Assembly (NCBI GenBank): GCA_017651185.1
Contig: JAGCDJ010000043.1
Location: forward strand, 19,224-83,223
DNA from: Bacteroidales bacterium
Lineage (GTDB): Bacteria > Bacteroidota > Bacteroidia > Bacteroidales > ML635J-15
Direction of reading: 5' to 3'
DNA: 64,000 nt
This document shows positions 1 to 7,328 of this stretch, piece after piece (position 1 is the first letter of the stretch; each line of letters begins with the position of its first letter). Both the position numbers and the translations under genes were made by a program. The notes beneath the pieces are model-generated. The model did not search any database. It saw nothing but the letters and a program-made list of their open reading frames with translations, and was not told where the DNA came from.

Positions 1-1
1 G

Positions 2-295
2 TGCTTCGATATTACCAATATGCAGGAATTGAGGAAGTTCTGCGAATCAAAGGGGTTCCCGTTCACAGTTGACAGTTGTCCGAACAACGAGCGTTTCGAT
101 ATGGGCGAGGCAAGCGGACATTTTACCTACATCGAAGACCCCGATGGCACTTTGATAGAATTTGTTGAAACACATAAGATTCCCGTAATGAAGAAATTGG
201 GCTGGAATATAAATATGCTCAAGCGCAACCGCGAAAAGCCGTTGCCAAGGTTCCTGTTCAAGGTTATGGGAATGTTTAAAGTAAAATTGGATTAA
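2..295 (+). CDS. VOC (glyoxalase-like) family protein, 3' part only
   Basis: The reading frame is open to the left edge, so the N-terminus and start are missing; 97 residues are visible. The piece YIEDPDGTLIEFVETHK is a typical end of a vicinal oxygen chelate (glyoxalase/methylmalonyl-CoA epimerase fold) domain, with the metal-ligand Glu in LIEFVE. After the fold comes a basic tail of about 45 residues containing GWNIN and KPLPRFLFK, longer than in a minimal VOC protein. One base separates its stop from the next start, so it is probably the first visible gene of the Hdr-like operon. Substrate unknown. Confidence 0.75.
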   Translation, partial: CFDITNMQELRKFCESKGFPFTVDSCPNNERFDMGEASGHFTYIEDPDGTLIEFVETHKIPVMKKLGWNINMLKRNREKPLPRFLFKVMGMFKVKLD

Positions 296-296
296 T

Positions 297-902
297 ATGG
301 GAAACTTATATGACCTATTGATGCAGGATGCGCGTTTTGAGGATGCACTCAAAGCATGCATGAACTGCGGAATATGCACGGCAATATGTCCCGCTGCCGA
401 GTTTTTCCAGTACGACCCGCGCCGAATCTGCGATATTGTTCAGCGCAAGGACGAAAACGAGATTGAGGCATTGCTGCGTTCAGATATGATTTGGCATTGC
501 GGTCAGTGCCTGTCGTGCAAGACACGCTGTCCGCGACAGAATGTCCCTGCCGAAGTGATACTTGTGCTTAGGCAAGTCGCCATTAAACTCGGCTATATGG
601 ACGAGCGTATTGCCGAGCAGGAAAAGCGTCTGGCAGAGACTGTTGGAAACAATATACTTGAAATAGGATATTGCGTACATCCCGACAAGGTAAAACCCGA
701 ACTTCATCAGGAGCAAGGACCTATTTGGGAGTGGTATATAAATAACATAGAGGCGGTAGCACCAAAACTTGGCGCCAATTATCATGGCGACGGTCCTGGC
801 GCATTGCGCAAGATACGCGAGGAAAACCTTCAGGAAGTCAGAAAGATTTTCGAGGTTACCGGCGGTATGGACTTGTTGAAAACATTGAAGGAGGAAAAAT
901 GA
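297..902 (+). CDS. HdrC-like 4Fe-4S dicluster protein
   Basis: A 201-residue soluble iron-sulfur protein resembling the C subunit of heterodisulfide reductases. Two complete CxxCxxCxxxC motifs bind [4Fe-4S] clusters: Cys21/24/27/31 and Cys68/71/74/78. The rest is helical with no membrane segment or signal peptide, so it should be cytoplasmic. In Hdr complexes this subunit passes electrons between the HdrA flavoprotein and the HdrB/HdrD catalytic subunit. The ATG lies 1 base after the VOC stop, and the 3' end overlaps the next gene by 4 bases (ATGA), which indicates translational coupling. Family assignment is solid; the physiological partner is inferred from the neighbours. Confidence 0.85.
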   Translation: MGNLYDLLMQDARFEDALKACMNCGICTAICPAAEFFQYDPRRICDIVQRKDENEIEALLRSDMIWHCGQCLSCKTRCPRQNVPAEVILVLRQVAIKLGYMDERIAEQEKRLAETVGNNILEIGYCVHPDKVKPELHQEQGPIWEWYINNIEAVAPKLGANYHGDGPGALRKIREENLQEVRKIFEVTGGMDLLKTLKEEK

Positions 903-1234
903 GAAAGTTCGGTTTTTCAATATCGCAGACAAGGTCAATAGATTTGGACCAGATTGACTTTAGTTGCCTCGACGAACTGCGCGAAGCAGTTCCTACATTC
1001 ATGGTATGCATCAATTGTGGTGCATGTACTGCAACATGTTCGGCTCAGCAGTTTTCAGATTTTAACATCCGCAAGATAAAGACTATGCTTATGCAAGGAC
1101 AGTACGAAGGACTTGCAAAACAACTCGATAAATGCATGCTTTGCGGAAAGTGCACATTGGTATGTCCGCGTGAAGTAAATCTTAGGAATTCGATTGTAAA
1201 CATGCGGAGAATATTAACGAAAAAGAATAAGTGA
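899..1234 (+). CDS. Second, small HdrC-like 4Fe-4S protein
   Basis: A 111-residue protein with two [4Fe-4S] motifs, CINCGACTATC near residue 38 and CMLCGKCTLVC near residue 77, and almost nothing else. It is a compact ferredoxin-like HdrC paralogue of the upstream gene and shares its motif spacing. The start overlaps the previous stop (ATGA) and the stop overlaps the next start (GTGA), so three consecutive genes are coupled. Two HdrC-type proteins in one operon suggest a two-step electron wire or two alternative docking subunits. Which one contacts the membrane protein cannot be told from sequence. Confidence 0.82.
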   Translation: MRKFGFSISQTRSIDLDQIDFSCLDELREAVPTFMVCINCGACTATCSAQQFSDFNIRKIKTMLMQGQYEGLAKQLDKCMLCGKCTLVCPREVNLRNSIVNMRRILTKKNK

Positions 1235-3018
1235 TGATGAAATATTTCAGTCCGTTTGTACTTCCGTTCGTTCTTGGTGCCTTTGTACTGCTTGGAATAT
1301 GTGTTTTCAAGTACATCAGATGGTACAGGAGTTTCGATAGGGTACAACGTTCAAAGGTAAAGAAGAATATTCTTTCGTTGAAATTCCTTCCTGCAATATG
1401 GGAGGCGATTTTGGAATGTCTGTTCCATCGTAAGGTTTTCAGGCGCAACCTTGTTTTGGGTTACATGCATTGTAGTATTGCTTTCGGGTGGTTTTTGCTG
1501 ATAGTTGTAGGTGCCATAGAAGCCGAGGTTTGTATTCATGGTTCAAAGCCATTTTGGGTGGCAATATTTTATAGGTTCTTTGTGCATCAGCACGATACGC
1601 AGACAAGCATAGTCTTTGCAAACATAATGGATGCACTGCTTCTGGTTGTACTTTCGGGTGTAACGCTTGCTGTTATAAAGATGGTGTACTCGAAGATTGT
1701 GGGAATGCGCAGGGTGACCAAGCATGTACTGTTCGACCGTTTTGCAAAGTTCTCGCTGTGGTTCATTTTCCCGTTGCGACTTTTGGCTGAAAGTTATACG
1801 GCTGCATATTACGGCAACGGTGGATTTATGACACAGGCATTAGGTAATTTGTTTGCTCCTATTTATCACGAATATGTTGAAATGGGATTGTGGACAATGT
1901 ACTCCATCTGTCTGGCTGTGTTCTTTGTTTCGTTGCCATTTTCGCGTTACATGCACATTTTTACCGAAGTTTTCCTTATTTTCTTCCGCCGTATGGGTGT
2001 TACCGAAGGCGACGAAAAGACTGGCTATACGATGTACGAACTTAGCGCTTGCTCGCGTTGCGGTATTTGTATCGACAACTGCCCGATGGACAAGCAACTT
2101 GGCGTACAAGGTGTGCAGTCGGTTTATTTACTTCGCGATGTTCGTTACAAGCGTGGAACAGAGGAGGTTGCAAACCAGTGCCTTATGTGTCAGCGTTGTT
2201 CGTCAGATTGTCCTGTTGGTCTAGACCTTATGACAATTCGCCGTCAGGTAAGAAATAAGGAAACTAACCTTGATGCTTCTGGATATTACAGTTATGCTGA
2301 TAACATTCAGGCATTCAATTCGGTAGGACGAGTTTTGTATTTCGGCGGATGCATGTCGCATCTTACGCCTGGCATTACCGAAGCCATGATGAAGATTTTC
2401 GATGCTGTTGACCAGAAATACTGGTATATGGACAAGGACAGGACTATTTGCTGTGGTCGTCCGTTGTTGCAGCAGGGATTTTTGAAGCAGGCAAAGGACT
2501 TGCGTCTTAAGAATCAGAGCATGATAATCAAGTCGAAGGCAAAACTGCTTGTAACATCGTGTCCGATATGCTACCAGTCGTTTACAAAGGAGTATAACCT
2601 GCCGATAAAGGTTATGCATCACACCGAATACATCGAAGGTCTGATAAGGTCGGGCAGGTTGAAGTTGCGCAAGGACGACCTTAAGGTTGTTTACCACGAT
2701 CCGTGCGAACTTGGTCGCGGATGCGGAATATACAACGAGCCACGCGAGGTTTTGAAGTCTGTTTCAACCTTGGTTAAGGCGAAGTACGAAAAGGAAAAGA
2801 GCCTTTGCTGTGGTTTCAATCTTGGTAGTACAGTGCTGACAATGGACCAGCAGACCAAGGTGCGCGATGCAGCGGTGGAAAGTCTTATGGATAAGAATCC
2901 TGACTTGATTGCAACAGCCTGCCCGATGTGCAAGAAGGCGTTTAATCACGCGACAACATTGCAGGTGAAGGATGTCGCTGAGATTGTAGCGGAAAACATT
3001 ATAAAAGTTGAAAGTTGA
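1231..3018 (+). CDS. Membrane-anchored HdrD/DsrK-like FeS oxidoreductase (NarI-like domain + two CCG domains)
   Basis: A 595-residue fusion. Residues 1 to about 255 hold several hydrophobic helices (for example 7-27, 75-97, 215-240) resembling the NarI/HdrE/DsrM type of quinone- or haem-linked membrane domain. Then come two [4Fe-4S] motifs (Cys274/277/280/284 and Cys317/320/323/327) and two complete cysteine-rich CCG domains: Cys374, Cys407-408, Cys444/447 and Cys492, Cys526-527, Cys564/567. CCG domains in HdrB/HdrD bind the special [4Fe-4S] site for disulfide or thiol chemistry. GTG start overlapping the previous stop; ATG at 1234 is the alternative. Likely role: exchange of electrons between the quinone pool and the cytoplasmic Hdr-like subunits (inference). 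Confidence 0.82.
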   Translation: MMMKYFSPFVLPFVLGAFVLLGICVFKYIRWYRSFDRVQRSKVKKNILSLKFLPAIWEAILECLFHRKVFRRNLVLGYMHCSIAFGWFLLIVVGAIEAEVCIHGSKPFWVAIFYRFFVHQHDTQTSIVFANIMDALLLVVLSGVTLAVIKMVYSKIVGMRRVTKHVLFDRFAKFSLWFIFPLRLLAESYTAAYYGNGGFMTQALGNLFAPIYHEYVEMGLWTMYSICLAVFFVSLPFSRYMHIFTEVFLIFFRRMGVTEGDEKTGYTMYELSACSRCGICIDNCPMDKQLGVQGVQSVYLLRDVRYKRGTEEVANQCLMCQRCSSDCPVGLDLMTIRRQVRNKETNLDASGYYSYADNIQAFNSVGRVLYFGGCMSHLTPGITEAMMKIFDAVDQKYWYMDKDRTICCGRPLLQQGFLKQAKDLRLKNQSMIIKSKAKLLVTSCPICYQSFTKEYNLPIKVMHHTEYIEGLIRSGRLKLRKDDLKVVYHDPCELGRGCGIYNEPREVLKSVSTLVKAKYEKEKSLCCGFNLGSTVLTMDQQTKVRDAAVESLMDKNPDLIATACPMCKKAFNHATTLQVKDVAEIVAENIIKVES

Positions 3019-3034
3019 AAGTTGAAAATTGAAA
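3007..3034 (+). repeat. 7-bp tandem repeat (GTTGAAA) overlapping a stop codon
   Basis: Three perfect GTTGAAA units (3007-3027) and one ATTGAAA unit (3028-3034). The stop codon of the upstream HdrD-like gene (3016-3018) lies inside the array. Gain or loss of one 7-bp unit would change the C-terminal reading frame, but only the last residues are affected. Confidence 0.8.
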
Positions 3035-3048
3035 TGACGGTTGTAGTC

Positions 3049-3064
3049 GCGCAATGCTTTGCGC
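3049..3064. repeat. Short palindrome, REP-like family member (copy a)
   Basis: GCGCAA and TTGCGC arms around a TGCT loop, preceded by TTGTAG. It shares the CGCAA...TTGCG core with the longer palindromes at 39971-40000, 40020-40039 and 48610-48636, and like two of those it follows an AT-rich repetitive tract after a stop codon. Confidence 0.55.
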
Positions 3065-3111
3065 AGAATGGATAAAATAAATTAAGAAAGAATAATTTGA
3101 ATTCAAATTAT

Positions 3112-4179
3112 ATGGACGAATCAAAAAATAGAAGATATTGGAACGAATACCAGAAGGAAATTGCCGATGACAAGTTCTTCTACGAGCGCAGTTGCATCAG
3201 ACAGACTTTTTTCCCTGGGTCGGAAACGGCTTTCCTGAAAATTATGCGTGAGGAGTTAGGCAAGGACATTCGCGACGAGGCCAACCAGCATACTTGCACG
3301 GGTATTGGCTATCATTCCGATATAGTTCCTATGGAAACAACAATGACGGTTGTAGCACGCTTGTTTTCGCTTATGACCGATGCGGGTTACGAAAACTATG
3401 TGCCTTCGTGCGTTACTTCGTTCGGTATTTTTACCGAAATGGTTGAAATGTGGAAGGAGCATCCCGAACTTCTCGAAAAGACACGCAAGTACCTGAAGGA
3501 AGCCACAGGTCGCGATTTTGAGGCACCTAAAAATATTGCTCACCCATCCGACATCATATACAAGTATCGTTTCGAGTTGAAGGAAAAGATGAAATATCAA
3601 CTTGTGAACCGTTTTACGGGCAAGCCGTTGCGCGTAGTGGAGCATATAGGTTGCCATTATGCCAAGATTTTCCCTGAAAAGGGTATTGGAAAGGCAGAAT
3701 TTCCATACGTTCTCGCAGGAATGATAGAAGCGTGGGGTGGCGAGGTTGTTGATTATCCTGAGCGCCGTCATTGCTGTGGATTTGGATTCCGTCACTATCT
3801 GTTGCAGGAAAACCGTGGCTATTCTGTGGCTAACACCAAGAAAAAGTTCGAGTCGATGGAACCGTTTGAGCCTGATTTCATTGTCGCTAACTGTCCCGGT
3901 TGCGCTATGTTTATGGACAAATGGCAATATACGATAGCCGAGATGGAAAACAAGACTTACGACAAGGACGGATATGGTATTCCAGTGCTAACCTACGAGG
4001 AAATGGCGGGAATGTTGCTCGGCTACGACCCGTGGAAACTCGGAATGCAGTTGCATCAGGTACAGGTTGAAAATCTGCTCGACAAGATAGGCATTCCGTA
4101 CAAGCCAAACGAAAAATATCGCGGTGCAAATGGAGAAATCCTTCCTTCGCCCGAAAAACCAATGAATTTAAAAGTGTAA
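3112..4179 (+). CDS. HdrB-like (Fe-S)-binding protein
   Basis: A 355-residue cytoplasmic protein of the CCG family. The second CCG domain is complete (Cys181, Cys221-222, Cys261/264). The first is degenerate: Cys28, then Thr-Cys62-Thr-Gly where CCG is expected, then a lone Cys100 where CxxC is expected. This leaves one full catalytic-type cluster site. HdrB subunits carry the disulfide-reducing site in soluble Hdr complexes. I chose the ATG at 3112; an in-frame TTG at 3097 would add five residues. The gap of about 90 bases to the upstream gene contains the 7-bp repeat and a palindrome but no obvious promoter, so it probably belongs to the same operon. Confidence 0.8.
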   Translation: MDESKNRRYWNEYQKEIADDKFFYERSCIRQTFFPGSETAFLKIMREELGKDIRDEANQHTCTGIGYHSDIVPMETTMTVVARLFSLMTDAGYENYVPSCVTSFGIFTEMVEMWKEHPELLEKTRKYLKEATGRDFEAPKNIAHPSDIIYKYRFELKEKMKYQLVNRFTGKPLRVVEHIGCHYAKIFPEKGIGKAEFPYVLAGMIEAWGGEVVDYPERRHCCGFGFRHYLLQENRGYSVANTKKKFESMEPFEPDFIVANCPGCAMFMDKWQYTIAEMENKTYDKDGYGIPVLTYEEMAGMLLGYDPWKLGMQLHQVQVENLLDKIGIPYKPNEKYRGANGEILPSPEKPMNLKV

Positions 4180-4194
4180 TGTAAAATATTAGAT

Positions 4195-5202
4195 ATGAGT
4201 AAGATTGCTATAATAGGAGCCGGACCTGCCGGTATTGAAAGTGCATCGATGCTTGCAAGAAACCATGAGGTGCTGTTATTCGAAAAGTCATCGACAGCAT
4301 TATCCAACATACTCGACAAGGCATATCTGTTCCCCGATTTTTCAAGTGCTACCGATATTGCCGACAGTTTGAATTCGAAACTTATAAATGAGAATATAAA
4401 GTTGATGCTTAATACCGAAGTCGTTGATGTTGTAAGAAACGATTCGGAATGGAAGATAGTTGACGCGTCAGGAAAGAACTATTTTGTTGATGCAGTGCTT
4501 ATCACAACTGGTTACCAGACCTTTGACGCTACGCGCAAGGAAGAACTTGGATATGGCATATACAAGGGCGTAGTTACTTCCATAGATATGGAAAGAATGA
4601 TAAGGTACAACCAGATTGTGAACTCGATAAACGAAGCACCGAAGCGTATTGTTTTCCTGCAGTGTGTAGGTTCGCGTGACGAAAAGTCTGGCAACCGCTA
4701 TTGCTCCAAGGTTTGCTGTGTGACGGCTGTAAAACAGGCAATAGAAGTGCGTAAGATGCTTCCCGAAGCCGAAATATACATTTTCTATATGGACTTGCGC
4801 ATGTGGGGACAGCATTTCGAGGAACTTTACCGTGAATCTCAGGAAAAGTATGACATCCGCTATGTGCGTGGACGTATTTCTGAGGCATCATCCACTTTCG
4901 ACCGTAAGATACAGATAAAGGCGGAAGACACTTTGCTCGGTGTTCCTCTGAAGATGACCACCGACTTGCTTGTACTGATGGTTGGTATGGAAGCATCGTC
5001 TGGAACAAAGTCGCTTGGTTGCAAGTGCGGAATAGGGGGCGAGTATGGTTTCGTCAAGACGGCAACTCCGCATCTTTGCGACAACGAAACCTCCGAGAAG
5101 GGACTGTTTGTTGCAGGTTCGTGCAAGCGACCAATGACAATCAACGATGTCATTAACGATGCAAGGTCGGCGGCGTGTGTTATTGGCGAATACTTAAGGT
5201 AA
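4195..5202 (+). CDS. Short HdrA-like FAD-dependent oxidoreductase
   Basis: A 335-residue flavoprotein. GAGPAG (8-13) is the FAD-binding Rossmann loop. The stretch FLQCVGSRDE...YCSKVCC supplies Cys157, Cys170, Cys174 and Cys175, the hallmark HdrA cluster-binding set. The C-terminal GLFVAGSCKRP...DVINDARSAA is the usual second FAD contact of the thioredoxin-reductase-like fold. It is about half the length of methanogen HdrA and lacks both the N-terminal extension and the C-terminal ferredoxin domains. A further CKC (276-278) is unusual. It is the last gene of the Hdr-like operon, 15 bases after the HdrB-like gene and followed by a strong terminator. A bifurcating role is possible but unproven. 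Confidence 0.82.
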   Translation: MSKIAIIGAGPAGIESASMLARNHEVLLFEKSSTALSNILDKAYLFPDFSSATDIADSLNSKLINENIKLMLNTEVVDVVRNDSEWKIVDASGKNYFVDAVLITTGYQTFDATRKEELGYGIYKGVVTSIDMERMIRYNQIVNSINEAPKRIVFLQCVGSRDEKSGNRYCSKVCCVTAVKQAIEVRKMLPEAEIYIFYMDLRMWGQHFEELYRESQEKYDIRYVRGRISEASSTFDRKIQIKAEDTLLGVPLKMTTDLLVLMVGMEASSGTKSLGCKCGIGGEYGFVKTATPHLCDNETSEKGLFVAGSCKRPMTINDVINDARSAACVIGEYLR

Positions 5203-5229
5203 ATATATATTTAGACATAATGAAAAAAT

Positions 5230-5255
5230 AAGCGGGAATGATTTCATTCCCGCTT
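5230..5255. terminator. Bidirectional rho-independent terminator
   Basis: A 12-bp perfect stem (AAGCGGGAATGA / TCATTCCCGCTT) with a two-base loop, A-rich on the left and T-rich on the right. It lies between the convergent HdrA-like and EnvC-like genes and can end both transcripts. Confidence 0.9.
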
Positions 5256-5283
5256 ACTTTTTATATGTATTGTTGTGTCGTTT

Positions 5284-6504
5284 TTATTTTGCCAGCCAGT
5301 TGGCGGGGTTCAGTGTAGCACTGCCCTTCCATATTTCCAGATGCAACACTGTCTTGTTCTCCGAATCGTCGGTGTAAATTTTTCCGATTGCTTGTTTTGC
5401 CTTTACCTTGTCGCCAACCGAAACATAAACCTTGTCGAGATGCGTGTAAACGCTTAGGTATTCGCCATGCCTGATTATCACAGCGTTCTGCGTTCCGGGA
5501 ATAGAGAATACTTTTCTAACTTCACCATCGAACACAGCGCGTGCATCGGAACCGGTTGTTGTGGAAATGTCTATACCTTTATTGTCGATTTCAACGCCAG
5601 AAATCACAGGATGCGGCTGTTTGCCGAATCTCGATACGATAACTCCACGCTGTACTGGCCACGGAAGTTTGCCTACATTGCTGCCAAAATTGTCGCTTAC
5701 AATTTTTTCTTCAGGCGTCAGTTCGTATTTGCCCGTATTTGCCTTGCCCTTAGATGCCGACGACTTCTTTACTTCCTCGGCAATCAACTTTTCGATGGCT
5801 GCCTGCAACTGCTGTTTTTGCTTGTTCTTTTCGGCTAGTTGTTTCTTTAGGTCTGCTTCTTTGCCTTTCAGTTTGGCAAGAGCGTTTTCCTGCTGTTTTT
5901 TTGCGTTTTCAAGATTTTTTGCTTCAACTTTTTCCTCGTCGAGGAGTTTTTGATGTTCTGCCTTTTGTGCCAAAAGTTTTTCCTTCTGTCTTTCAAGGAA
6001 TGCCTTTATTGCGTTTATTGCAATAAGTTGTCGTTTACGATAGTCGGCCATCTGCTGCATGTATTTCAGTCGCAGGTACGATTGGTTGAAATCTTTCGAC
6101 GACAGCAAAAACATTATTTCGTTGTTCTTATTCTGGTTTTTCCAAGCAACTTGTAGCATCTTAGCATACGATGATTTTAGATTGTCCAGATCCTCGGTCA
6201 TCATCGCTATTATCGATTCGGTTTCCTTGATTTTTTCCGATACAAGTTTAATTTCCATGTTTATGTCGGAAATAAGTTCCTTACGCGACGAAATCTGACT
6301 GCCAAGCAGGGCAAGGTTATTTTCCGATTCCTTTTGGTTCTTGCGTGTTTCCTCGAGTAGTTTGTTGGTATAGTTTATTTCGTTGATAGTCTTCTTCTTC
6401 TTCTTTTCAAGTTCTGCCTTGGTCTGTGCGAATGAACCAAATGCAAGCGCAAGCATTACGGATGCTAGGAATAATATTCTAACGATTCTTTTCATTAAGT
6501 TCAA
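5284..6504 (-). CDS. EnvC-like murein hydrolase activator (degenerate LytM/M23 domain)
   Basis: 406 residues: signal peptide (1-26), a long Lys/Glu/Gln-rich coiled coil (about 27-240) and a C-terminal LytM (peptidase M23) domain (about 285-400). Two active-site positions are lost. The first zinc-ligand His is Asn308 in NKGID (Asp312 is kept), and the first His of the HxH motif is Val386 (His388 is kept); His355 in YTHL remains. Loss of zinc ligands is the mark of EnvC/NlpD-type proteins, which do not cut peptidoglycan but activate N-acetylmuramoyl-L-alanine amidases during septum splitting. It should be periplasmic. The start overlaps the end of the DUF4292 gene by 26 bases; it is the last gene of a four-gene operon. 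Confidence 0.87.
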   Translation of the reverse strand: MNLMKRIVRILFLASVMLALAFGSFAQTKAELEKKKKKTINEINYTNKLLEETRKNQKESENNLALLGSQISSRKELISDINMEIKLVSEKIKETESIIAMMTEDLDNLKSSYAKMLQVAWKNQNKNNEIMFLLSSKDFNQSYLRLKYMQQMADYRKRQLIAINAIKAFLERQKEKLLAQKAEHQKLLDEEKVEAKNLENAKKQQENALAKLKGKEADLKKQLAEKNKQKQQLQAAIEKLIAEEVKKSSASKGKANTGKYELTPEEKIVSDNFGSNVGKLPWPVQRGVIVSRFGKQPHPVISGVEIDNKGIDISTTTGSDARAVFDGEVRKVFSIPGTQNAVIIRHGEYLSVYTHLDKVYVSVGDKVKAKQAIGKIYTDDSENKTVLHLEIWKGSATLNPANWLAK

Positions 6505-7327
6505 TTTTAGTGTATTTGGTTGGAATCTTGAACGGGAATGTCAGTTCATCGTCAATTGTAAAATCGCTTATTGTGAATTTCATTGTTGCGTTTACATTGC
6601 CATATTCAACATATATGTTCATGTTTTGCGGGAATAGCAGGTCAGCGTATTTGGTAAACTTGTCATATTCCACAAAGGCGTTTCGTCCGTCCTCCAAGTC
6701 TTCGAGATACAAGTTCTTAACCTTGAATGTCCCAGGTATAACTTTCATAGTCTGAATAACAGAGCCGCGTCTCTCAGCATAATTGCCGTTCGGTCGTTTT
6801 TGCTTTTTCTGAGAAACTCTCGAAACGCAATAGTACACAGAATCGACGCAAGAATTATAATCATCCTCCTTGTCGACATCGTTGTCCGACTGATAGCGGA
6901 AAAATTCATTTAGCAGTATCGACTGCAGGTCGTTGTACGAAAGGTCAACATTTGCAAAGTTCACAAGTGCGGAAATATCTTCAAGGTAATATTCGTTTTT
7001 TAGACGGTTTAACACCTTTACCGAATCACTTGAAACAAGCACTCTGAAACCTTCGATATTGAACGAACGCAAACTTATCCACAGGAGGCTATCGCGGCAG
7101 ACGCGCAGATTGCCGCTAAACGAGTCGGGCGATCCTCCATTTAACGAATATTCGCACGAAAATTTGTATGTTGCCTTAGCGTATGTAGGGGCATTGGCGG
7201 TTACATTCTCTATAATTTTGGCAGAACGTAAATTCTCTTTCTTTTCGTTAGTTCCAACATTAGCAGTCCTGCACGCCCACAAGCATACCGACAGCACCAA
7301 CACCAATATCAAATTCCTTCTTGCCAA
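6479..7327 (-). CDS. DUF4292 lipoprotein
   Basis: 282 residues with a lipoprotein signal (VCLWAC, acylated Cys near residue 19). The body matches the Bacteroidota DUF4292 family: a beta-rich, LolA/LolB-like outline with GNLRVCRDSLLWISLR and later FPFKIPTKYTKIELNEK. It is probably attached to a periplasm-facing membrane leaflet. The function is not established; the fold suggests handling of a hydrophobic ligand. It lies 1 base after the TPR gene and overlaps the EnvC-like gene, an order conserved in Bacteroidota. Confidence 0.8.
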   Translation of the reverse strand: MARRNLILVLVLSVCLWACRTANVGTNEKKENLRSAKIIENVTANAPTYAKATYKFSCEYSLNGGSPDSFSGNLRVCRDSLLWISLRSFNIEGFRVLVSSDSVKVLNRLKNEYYLEDISALVNFANVDLSYNDLQSILLNEFFRYQSDNDVDKEDDYNSCVDSVYYCVSRVSQKKQKRPNGNYAERRGSVIQTMKVIPGTFKVKNLYLEDLEDGRNAFVEYDKFTKYADLLFPQNMNIYVEYGNVNATMKFTISDFTIDDELTFPFKIPTKYTKIELNEKNR

Positions 7328-7328
7328 T

